NCBI GenBank assembly: GCA_004335835.1
Contig: RWJK01001800.1
Location: 1-64,000, forward strand
DNA: 64,000 nt
Direction: 5' to 3'
Origin: Scenedesmus sp. ARA3
Lineage: Eukaryota; Chlorophyta; Chlorophyceae; Sphaeropleales; Scenedesmaceae
The notes beneath the pieces were generated by a model that was given only the letters and a program-made list of their open reading frames with translations, ran no database searches and was not told where the DNA came from. Of the stretch, positions 12,542 to 22,690 are shown piece by piece (position 1 is the first letter of the stretch; every line of letters starts with the position of its first letter). Made by a program: the position numbers and the translations under genes.

Positions 12542-12990
12542 CAGGCCGATGATGTGGATCAGCCTGTAGCACTAAATGCCAAGTTGGAGCATCCAACGGC
12601 GTGTTGCTGTACTGGGTGGCAGATGCTCGCCTTGAATTTACCACCCCAGGTTATGCCGTGCTGTGTTCAGCACATATGGTGGCTACGCAGGCGGCCGAGT
12701 TCCAGAGTTTCTGACGCACCACTGTTACAACACATTAGCGCACTAGCACTTCTTGTCTGGCTCCAATCCGTTTTTGTTGGCAAAACGTTATGCTTGCGCT
12801 ACAGGCTGATGATATCGATCAGCCTGTAGCATTGAATGCCAAGTTGGAGCATTTAACGAGGTGTTGCTGTATCAGTTGGCATATGCTGGCCTTGAGGTCG
12901 CCACCTCAGGTTATGCTGTGCTGTGTTCAGCACATCCGGTGGCTGCACACGCGGCCGAGTTCCAGAGTTCTGACGTAACACTGTTACAAC
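12542..12990 (+). repeat. 260-bp tandem duplication, two units
   Basis: Unit 1 begins near 12542 and unit 2 near 12802, both with CAGGCYGATGAT then GATCAGCCTGTAGCA. Differences include several third-position changes when read in the frame of the following exon (for example TAC/TAT and GAA/GAG), which suggests that at least part of the unit was coding. Confidence 0.75.
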
Positions 12991-13103
12991 TGTTGTGTCG
13001 GTTCGCTAAAGCCCACTTCTGGCCAAAGGGAACCCTGTTGAACACCCTTGTGATTGCATGCTGTGCGGCGATAGTGCAACAGCTAGCTCTAGACAGCACA
13101 TAG
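12848..13103 (+). CDS. Candidate terminal exon of an unrecognised gene
   Basis: An open frame ends at TAG 13103 and reads through the second unit of the 260-bp duplication (GYAVLCSAH, then AAEFQSS) into a unique tail containing WPKGTLLNTLVIACCAAIV, which could be a single hydrophobic segment. The equivalent frame in unit 1 stops soon after AAEFQSF. No domain is recognised and the upstream exons are not identified. It may instead be non-coding. Confidence 0.3.
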
Positions 13104-13418
13104 TCACTCAGAAGAAAAAGAGGCACTCAGGGCTGCTGCAGCATGTGCACCACTGTGAGGCAGCACCACACATCCACACTGTGACAGGTCACCAGAGCCG
13201 GTATGTTCAGATCGGCCGATCCCGCCATACCGGTGCAGATCGGTGCATACCGTACTGCAGAAACTGAGACGCATACATACTTTTGGTGAACTGTGCATGG
13301 TACCCTTGCCCACAGCCACAAGGTTCCCTGCGTATGCTGCTGCACCGCAGCCTCTGGCGGTACACTGCATAGTGTGTGGCAGCAAACACACCACCACACC
13401 CAACACGCTTCAGCCGCA

Positions 13419-15434
13419 CTACTTCAAATGCAGCATGCAGCCACCCATGCGAACACTCTTCACAGCCACGCATCCCTTCGCAAAATTGTGCTTCAATCGG
13501 AACTTGGACAAGTCCGGCAGCTGCTGCAAGCTGCTGCAGGCCTCACAGTTCAGCGTCTTCAGTGCAGGCGGCAGCTGCGGCAGCTGCTTGAGTGCTGTGC
13601 AGTAGCTAGCGTTCAGATACCCAAGCTTGGGTGGCAGCTGTGCAGGCAGCCGATCCAGCGCTCTACATTCGCTGCAGTCTAGGAGTGTCAGGCTGGCAGG
13701 CAGCTGCTCCGGCAGCTGCCGCAGCTGCATGCAGCCAGCCACACAGAGCTCCTTGCAGCTTGGCAGCAGCGGCAGCCGCTGAATGGGGGTGACATTGCAT
13801 CACAGCTGCTCAAGGTGCGGCAGTGAGCCGGTAAGCACGCTGATGGCTGTCGTGCTGATCCGCAGCTGCCGCAAACTCCTTGTCGGCAGCTTGGGTAGCT
13901 TGGTGACTCGTGCAAGGCCTTGTGTGTTCAGCTTTTCAAGGCTGTCTGGCATGTCTGGCAGCTCCTCCAGCAGTAAGCAGTGCTCGAGGTTGAGGTCAGT
14001 GATGCCCGTGTGTGCCAGCTGCGGCAGCTTGCGCAGAGAGTAGCAGTGTAGACAATCCAGACTGCTCAGCGATGCTGGCAGCTCTGGCAGCTGCAAGGCA
14101 TACGGCAGCCCAAGAAAAGCAGAGCAGACACAGTTCAGTCATGTCCTTGGCTGATTACCTTGGCAGGATACTAGACACAAATGGAAATGCCAGTGCAACA
14201 TATATGGCTTAGCAGGGTTGCACAGGTAACACAATGTTGGTGGCATGGCTGACTTTTTAGTGATGAACGCACACCGTGTTGCAGTGTATGTAAAGTTACA
14301 AGCCGCTGAGGATCACAATGACAGCAGCGATGATGCAGACCATAACTGCCACTGATCTGACGATAACCGCCACTGTCAAAGCCGCTGTTGACCACACTGC
14401 ACATACAGTGTCAAGCAGCTGCCGCTCACTGCTGTCAGCTTGTTGCAGTAGCTCAGGTCCAGGCGCTTCAGGCCTTCAGGCAGCGCCGGCCAGCGCAGCA
14501 GGTTGCAGCGATGGCTGAACTTCAGCTCAACCAAGCTGCTCGGCAGCTGCGGAAGACACTTGAGTTGACCGCAGCTGCTGCAGTCAAGCAGAGAGACAGC
14601 AGTGGTGCTGAGGCTGCTCGGCAGCGCCTGCAATGCGTCACAACCTACACAGTGCAGCTGGCGCAGTGTAGGCGGCAGCGCTGGCAGCGAGCGCAGTTTG
14701 GTGCTGTGTCCCACGTCCAAATACTCCAGCTTTGGTGGCAAAGGTGGCAGCTTTTCGATGTACTGGCTCTCAATGGACAGGTGCGTCAAGTTCCTGCAAG
14801 CAAGTGAAGGTGCAGATATCAACTACGCCAACACAAACAGCAGCTTCCATAGCTATCGCAGGCACCGTTGAACATAATATTCAGCTGTACACATGTGCAC
14901 TACTGCAAAATGGCGAACCCATGGGCTGCCCATGATGCGCATCTGTTGTTGCAAGAAAGTTGCCCTATGCCGCGCTGTTGCCGCCAAGCAGCAGCGCAAG
15001 ATCTAGAGGCTACATTACAGACTATCGTAAAGGATACCACTGCACCATGCTGCAACTGCTGGTTAGGCTAGTGCTGCAGTTGCTGCAATTGCTGATTTAG
15101 GCTGGTGCTGCAGTTGCTGGCCAGTCCATTGTTCAGGCTACTGCTGCTCTTGCTTTTTCAGCGCTGCTGCTCACCTGCCACCCTTCATGGCATCATGCAG
15201 CAGCTCACCCGGCAAGCTAAAGTTTATGTCGAGCCTCAGAGTCTGCTTGCACACAGTGTTCTTCTGCAGCCAGGCGAGAGCCGAGATCGACCCGTCCAGC
15301 TGGAACAAAATGCTGTGGTCTCGCCAGGACACTTTCATGTCTCGCAGCTCAGAGCAGGTGCATCTCAGCATGCACATGTCGTTGGGGGTCAGGCGAGGGA
15401 GGCATAGCTGCAGGATGTCTAGCAACTTGTCCAT
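13419..15434 (-). CDS. F-box-like leucine-rich-repeat protein with one in-frame TGA
   Basis: Exons 15175..15434, 14430..14793 and 13419..14090 join in phase. Start ATG at 15434 (MDKLLDILQLC) opens an F-box-like helix set, LLDILQLCLPRL..MCMLRCTCSELR, at about residues 3-32. Family knowledge links F-box proteins to SCF ubiquitin ligases; here this is an inference from a weak match. The rest is a ladder of short LRRs of the type LPxLPxxLxxLxCxxCxxL, such as LPALPPTLRQLHCVGC. Exon 3 contains TGA at 13800..13802; the same frame then stays open to 13419 and continues the identical repeat pattern (RLPLLPSCKELCVAGC, LPEQLPASLTLLDC). Either the gene is disrupted, the stop is read through, or the base is a sequencing error. 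A CGA to TGA change would restore the expected residue class. An AT-rich stretch lies just upstream (15460-15535). Confidence 0.72.
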
Positions 15435-16359
15435 GCTGCCTTCTGCAAGGGTGCTGAAGACTTCAAAATTTAGCAAAAAAGTCGTTGAGCGTACGAATTT
15501 AAATACGAAAAAAAGTTTAGATACGAAAACAATGGCAGCCTGATCGCAGGATACCAGCTGCATGAAATAAGGTAGTTGGTTGAACCCCAGATTTAAATTT
15601 CAAAACCATAGTGGCCACTGCCGCAGGTGGGACCCAAACCCACCGACACCAGCACACAAGCGTTGGCGCGGTTACTCGTGCAGCGGTCAGCTTGCTGTCA
15701 CAGTTTTCAAAACAGCCCAGTCTCCGCGGAGTATGTCTCCTGAAGGTTGGAACCCGCCATCTCAGTTTTACCCGCCATCTATGAACTCAAACTGTTTGTC
15801 TTGAAGACCCTCATGCGGGGTTGCAGCTTACACATGCTCAGCACCATGCTCCATGCCGCGCCGCTGCAACAGCGCAGCAGCAACTGCGCAGCAGCAACTG
15901 CGCATGCTATGGCTGCAAACTCGGTGCACCGCCAGCAGCGAACACAAACAAACCCCTGCCAACGCATCACATATGCATGCCCATTCTTGATATTCTAGGC
16001 TCAGCCAGCACGATGCTGTTGTGGCGAAGTCGCCAGATGACAATGCCTGCACGCCCACTTGCACGTTTGAGATATGCGTATCTAGGTGCATATGCACTTG
16101 CAAGTAAAAGGCTCCGCCCAGGGCAAATGCCCAACGCAGCGCCATCTTCTGCTGCGATGGCGCAAGGGGCCAACGGCATTTCCGCCATGGCTCAAATGAC
16201 AACATGAAGATGCTGATGATGCGGACGGTGAACGGAAGACCACCAAGTGCTTGATCCAGGGGTGGCAGCACAGCACCAGCTCAGTCTGCCGCAACACTCA
16301 ACCCCATGTGGCCACATGATGCTTTGTCCTACACACAGGGATACGCACAAACAAGAGCG
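15435..16359. other. Intergenic with weak frames and a tRNA-like arm
   Basis: Contains an AT-rich presumed promoter (15460-15535), a perfect 5-bp stem with 7-base loop at 15627-15643 resembling a T-arm, and a 148-codon minus frame (15828-16271) without recognisable similarity or splice support. Nothing else is called. Confidence 0.4.
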
Positions 16360-16603
16360 TCACTCAAACGACGCAATTTGGGTGGTGGTGCTGCTCTGCA
16401 ACTTCTTCTGGTTCCATCTCGCAGCTGCGGCTGACCTCGTCAACTTTTTGCCAAGGTCAGCAGCAATGAGCACTGTGCCCCAGAACATGATACAGTGCCG
16501 CTTGCAGATCTCACATGCACTCTGGGCAGCACCGATATCAGCACCAATGTAGCTCTGTTGCAGTGACTTGTGCTTGTGCAGCAAACCAGAGATCCGCACC
16601 AAC
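16360..16603 (-). CDS. Candidate small exon, unrecognised protein
   Basis: An open minus-strand frame from a good acceptor (CAAGTACTGCAG before 16603) to TGA at 16360. It encodes about 80 residues containing SYIGADIGAAQSACEICK and ending TTTQIASFE. Composition is less repetitive than surrounding shadow frames. No upstream exon was found, and the exon lies downstream of the lipase stop codons, so it may be a separate small gene or an alternative 3' exon. Confidence 0.3.
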
Positions 16604-16908
16604 CTGCAGTACTTGTTGTGTCATGACCATCACTGCTTTTGCAATTGGCTGCAAGCTGGACATATTTCTGCCCTAATCAACGCCAAACAAGCCATCAATA
16701 GTGCATTGCTTGACAGCCTGATATTTGCAGCCTATACAAGCACTGCCTGGCATTAAACACCACAGGAAGGCAGTCGTACATACTGCTTGAAGGCTGCCGC
16801 AGTTGCCGCCGCCGCTGCTGCCTTGCCAACAAAGTGGGAGTCCCGCTGCTGCTGCTGCAGCTGCTACAGCCTGCTGCTGCATGCGCTGCATCGTTGCTGC
16901 TGACCCAC

Positions 16909-17562
16909 TCATCGCTGTGCTGGTGTTGCTGCTGCTGCTGCCCCTGCTGACTCAGCCGCTGGCGGCACCACCTTGTCTGCTGCCACCTGCAGCGCCTGCT
17001 GCACCTGCCCGGCAAGTGCAGGGTCTGCTGCCAGCACTGCTTCCTTGACCAATGCATGGCCGCCGCTGCTGCTGGCTCTGCAACTGCTGCCTTACCCTCC
17101 TCTCCTCCTGCTGCTGCTGCTGCTGCAGCAGCAGCTCCCAAAGTCTGCAGCTGCTTGCATTACATCACTGCTGCTGCCCTGCTCATCGAGAGGCTGGTGC
17201 TGCTGCTGCTGACTCAGCCGCTGGCGACACCACCTTATCAGCTGCTTCCTGCATCGCCTGCTGCACCTGCCCGGCAAGTGCGGGGTCTGCTGCCAGCACT
17301 GCCTCTTTAAGCGTGGCCAGGTAAAAGTCCTCCATGTGCTGGCCAAGCGCTGAGCCGTCCACCTGCAGAGAAAGTGCGAAACAAATAAAGTGTTTGTGAC
17401 TGGCTGCGGCTGTGAATGGCGGGGGGTGCCACCCCAGCGCAGAGACGTTGCTCCTGCAGCAGTGCATTAAACCAGGAAATCCACAGGAAAGTGAGGCGCT
17501 GATTCAAGCAATGAAGCCAGATAGAAGTTTATTATGTGCTGCCCCAGCGCTGAACCATTTGC
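16909..17562 (-). repeat. Copies of the last lipase exon
   Basis: The terminal exon starts at 17362 (GSALGQHMEDFYLA). A partial acceptor copy starts at 17562 (GSALGQHIINFYLA). A 3' copy lies downstream at about 16909-17085 (KEAVLAADPALAGQVQQAL, again closing with its own TGA at 16909-16911). Either terminal exon could provide a stop. Confidence 0.8.
17160..17164 (-). terminator. Candidate TGTAA polyadenylation signal of the lipase gene
   Basis: TGTAA on the minus strand about 20 bases after the stop at 17183. Placement fits chlorophyte 3' ends. Confidence 0.4.
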
Positions 17563-20500
17563 CTGCAGCAACACACAGCACCAATGAGTCGACAACAACA
17601 ATGCCAGTGACAAGGCAGCGCTGACATCTACCTGCACACAGCCCGTGGGACGCGCAGCCCATCCTAGGCCAGTGGCATTGACGGGTAGCAAGAACACACG
17701 CAGCATGCCACATGCACACAGCAACGCAGCCAAGCGGCAGGAGTTTGGCGCGCACCAGTGCGTTGAGGATGCTCATCTCATGCTCCTGGATGGCACCAAC
17801 CACTTGCAGGCACTGAAACCAGCACACTCATCAATGCAACACAACAAAAAGCGGCGCACCACAGCGTTGAGGATGCTCATCTCGTGCTCCTGGATGGCGT
17901 CAACAACATACATGCACTGATGCATGCGCAGCAATGCAGCGCAGCGGCAACGCAGCAACAATAACCGTTGGCAACACAAATCAAGCGGCGCACCAGGGCG
18001 TTGAGGATGCTCATCTCGTGCTCCTGGATGGCGTCCACCACGTCCTCCAGCGCTCGCTGCCCCTGAGCCACCTCCAGCGCCTGAGAGGCTAGCTCCTGCA
18101 GCAGCAGCAGCAGCAGCAGCAGCAGGTTTGAGGCGGCGCACAGAACACACACTGCTGGGCCTGAGGCAATATCAGCTGCTCTTGGCCCTGTGACATCTTA
18201 CATTTCAGAGCTGCGTGCAACAGGCCACCTGCTGCATACACCATACACTGCACTGCACGCACAAGCAGCATAAACGTGACAGGTACAAACACAGTATGGT
18301 TGCCTGCTGCTCGACTATGCAGCAGCAGCAGCAGCGCCACTCACCATGACCACCTCGGCCACCTCGCGCCCCTCGCCCAGCACGTCCCTGCTGGCGTCAA
18401 CAAAGGTGAGGCAGCCGCTGCCGTCAAGCCGCACACCCGTGCGCACATGCGCGTAGCCCATCAGCCGCGGCACGCTGCAGCAAGCCACAGTAAAAGCAGC
18501 AACATTGTTGTTGCAATCAGATGTAGGTTTACAAAGTTTGGGTGCTGCACAGTGCGCACGTGCGCGCAGCCCATCAGCCGCAGCACACTGCAGCAATTGA
18601 GAGTAACGAAGCAGTGCAGTTATGTTTAGGACTGCCGTCAAGCCACACACCCCGCGCGTGCGCGTAGCCCATCAGGCGCGGCACGCTGCAGCAATTGATA
18701 GTGACAAAGCAGTGCAGTGATGTTTAGGGCTGCCGTCCAGCCGCACACCCATGGGCTGCGGCACGCTGCGGTGGAACAACAATGCGAAAACAGCTGGCAG
18801 AGCATGTAGCAGCAAGCTGATTCGATGATAGACGACAGCTGATAGGGCATGTCATCATGTACAGAGATCAAGACAGCATCAGCACAGCATGCGCTATTGC
18901 AGCCTTTGGGAGACAGCCACGTACCACATGCATGCTACGTAGCATGGTATACCACAGCTGCGTTGATGGTGCAATGAAAGTGCATAGAGCGCAAAATCAT
19001 TTAGATAGCATCTAGCAATACCTGGGCACGATGTCTGCCTTGTTGGTGATGCGCCAGGCGTCGCCCTTCAGCCGCTCATTGAAGGCGTCAGCAAAGGCCT
19101 TGTTGCCTACGCGCGGCGCGCCGTACGTGTACATGTGCACGCGCCGGCCCGCAGCAGCAGGGCCCCTGCAACGCCGGCACAGCAGCAACAGCAGGCAGCA
19201 GCAGCAGCGGGCAGCGGGCAGCAGCAGCAGCAGCAGAGCCTGGACAGGTGCGGTCATGTTTCATGTTGTAACTACGGTTGTCGGAACAAGCAATGCCCAC
19301 CTCTGTGACAGATGCTGTCATAAGGCCCTCAGCAGCACTCGCCTACCACCCCGCATACTCCCACCATGGGATCACTGTATGCCAGAGTTCAAGCTTTGTG
19401 TTTCTTGCGCAAACTCAGCCCCTCGCCGCGTTTGAAGCAACCTTTCTACAACCATACAGTGCACACCATCACTATACAAACACATGATGTATGCTGCGCC
19501 CCTGCGCCCCGCCAGGTCGTACGTGCACAGCGTGGCCAGCGCACACCACCTGCAACGCCAAGGGTGGACTGCCACACTTGTCAAACCGGATGCGGACCAG
19601 CGATCTTCGCCGCACCTGCGCCCCGCCAGGTCATACGCGCACAGCGTTGCCAGCGCGCCCACAAGGCTGTGCCCCGTGATGAACACAACACTCTTTAAAC
19701 CAACTCAACACCATCTTACGCACCTGCGCCCCGCCAGGTCATACGCGCACAGCGTAGCCAGCGCGCCCCTTAGGCTGTGCCCCGTGACGAAAACAACAAT
19801 CCTTGAAGTATATTCAACCATTTTAGGCACCTGCGCCCGGCCAGGACGTACGCGCACAGCGTTGCCAGCGCGCCCCCGAGGCTGTGCCCCGTGATGAACA
19901 CAACACTTGTCAAACCAACTCGAAGCCATCTTACGCACCTGCGCCCCGCAAGGTCATACGCGCACAGCGTAGCCAGCGCGCCCCCCAGGCTGTGCCCCGT
20001 GATGAACACGTCCCAGGGCTGCTGCGCGCTTGCGTCTGCCGTGAGCTGGTCCACCAGGCGCAGCACCTTGACCTTGACGGAGTCGTAGGCGGTCAGAAAG
20101 CCGCTGTGGACCATGAGCTCCTTGTCTGTTCAGCAGGAGCAGGGATCCAAACGGCAACAAGGTGCATTATTTGATTTGATTGAAAGCCATACAGCTGTTG
20201 GTCAGCCGCTGTGCACCATTAGCTTCCTTGACTATACGGTGGACATAGTTAGAAGAGAAGGTGAGATGCGAAAGAAATTCAGGGGGCATCGGGTTGGCGC
20301 AGCACCTTGACCTTGACGCAGTCGTAGGCGGTGAGGAAACCGCTGTGCACCATCAGCTCCTTGTCTGTTAAAAGTTGCAAAAGGGGGCGCAACACAGCAC
20401 AAGTATAAGTGGTGCATCAGCCGCTGTGTACCATCAGGATCCCCTTGCCTGTAGGAAGAAGGCAAAAGAGGAAAGCAGGCATGCTAAGTGTCCTGCATCA

Positions 20501-22654
20501 GGTTGATTGTTGCAGAGTCGTAGGCGGTGAGGAAGCCGCTGTGCACCATCAGCTCCTTGTCTGTTGGTGGGAGGGAAATGGCAACAAGGTACATGATGTA
20601 ACTCATGTATGATATTTTAAATGCCATGCTTATTAGTGGCTGAGTATACGCTGCTGCGCACCGTCAGCTGCCTTGTCTGTCTACTATTCGTTTGGCAGCT
20701 GTCGCTCACTCACTCTTTTTGAAGGTTGCGAAAGGCAGCGGGATGCTGCCTATGCCCAGGTCCAGCCCCCCTGTGCGCTCCACATGATGCTGACACTATC
20801 AAAACAAAAACCCTAGCCCCTACTTCTGGCAGTCACTCAATCTTTTTGAGGGCCGCGAATGGCAGAGGGTCGGAGTGATGCGATTGTCTGCACTCGAGTC
20901 ACTGAACACCTGCCGTCTACTCTTCTGCAGCGTCACTCACTCTTTTTGAACGTGGCAAAGGGCAGCGGGATGCTGCCAATGCCCAGGTCCAGCCCCCCTG
21001 TGCGCTCTACATGATGTTGAAACTGCTAAAACACAAACCCTAGTCCCTACTTCTGGCAGTCACTCAATCTTTTTGAGGGCCGCAAATGGCAGAGGGGCGG
21101 AGTGATGCGATTGTCTGCACTTGGGTCACTGAACACCCGCCGTCTACTCTTCTGCAGCGTCACTCACTCTTTTTGAACGTGGCAAAGGGCAGCGGGATGC
21201 TGCCAATGCCCAGGTCCAGCCCCCCTGTGCGCTCCACGTCCAGCGTCTGAGGGATGAGGTTGATATCGCTCACAAAGTCCTTCCACTTGACCTGACGGAG
21301 CGCAGCGCAATGAGCAGTGAGCACGATGCGAGTGTGAAACCAAGTCGCTCACAAGGTTCTTCCACTTGACCTGAGGGCAATGCAGCAGCATGCGTAACCG
21401 GAGGGGCCAAGCACACCAGCAGCAGCAGCACCAGCAGCGGCGGGGGCACGGCAGTGAAGGATAGTGCAGTTTGTGACGGCACACCATCAGACTGTGCGCA
21501 TTTCCAGCTTTCCCTGATTGAGCACATGCAGAGCGCACTGTATAACAATGCTGTGCAACTGAAGCAGATCCGTGCAGGCACACCGACCCACCTGCTCCGT
21601 GCCCCTGAAGGCCACCACCACCTCTCGCAGCTCTCTGCTGACATGCACCCACACCTGGCCAGCAGCAGCAGCGGCGGCAGCAGCAGCCATTCTTAGTTGA
21701 GCGGCAGGGATGCTGAGCTGTTTGCCGGCACATGGCAGCGAGCCATACAACAATTGCTGCAGCCTAGCTCACCGACCCTTTACGCATGTGGACGCTGCAG
21801 AAATGCATTGCACACATAAAAACTTGGCAGCTGCAGAAACGGGGGACGCCAAGCCAAGGGACGCTGCGCCGTTTGCTGCATGTCCCATCCAACCTTGGAA
21901 CATGGGCCTGCAGACACCATCACCTGTGTGATGGTGCTGTTGTTTTCATTCTAGCGCCACAGGCCTGAGCTCATCCTTCGCCATGCAGCCAGCCACCGAC
22001 TGCACCCCACCTGGCCAATGCATACCCGCAAACATCCTCACCTGCGTGTCTGGGGTGGGGTTGTCAATGCAGGTCACATGCCTGAACACATCCTGAAAAC
22101 ATCCTCCACCATCCTGCCAGCCACTTACGGACTGCACAACAACCCAGACTGGAGGCCTCACCTGTGTGTCTGTGGTGTTATTCTCGATAAAAGCCACCGG
22201 CCTGAACACATCCTCCACCATGCGCCCAGCAACTGACTGCACCCCACCCGACAACTGCAGGCCGCAGCACACATCCCCACCTGCGTGTCTGTGGTGTTGT
22301 TCTCAATAAAAGCCACCGGCCTGAACACATCTTCCACCATGCGTCCAGCCACTGCCTGCAACCCCACTCCACCCCAGAAAGTTGCAGGCCTGCACACACC
22401 CTCACCTGTGTGTCTGTGGTGGGGTTGTCAATGAACGCCACTGGCCTGAATACATCCTCCACCATGCGCCCAGCCACTCATTTCACTGCACTCCGACCCA
22501 GACCGGAGGGCTCACCTGCGTGTCTGTGGTGGGGTTATCAATGAATGCGATAGGCCTGAACACATCCTCGACCATGCGCCCAGCCACAGACGCCAGCGCC
22601 TTCCAGGCACCAGGCATCTGCTCAGGTGCTAATGTAGGCATGGCTGACTCAGCC

Positions 22655-22690
<36 letters not shown>

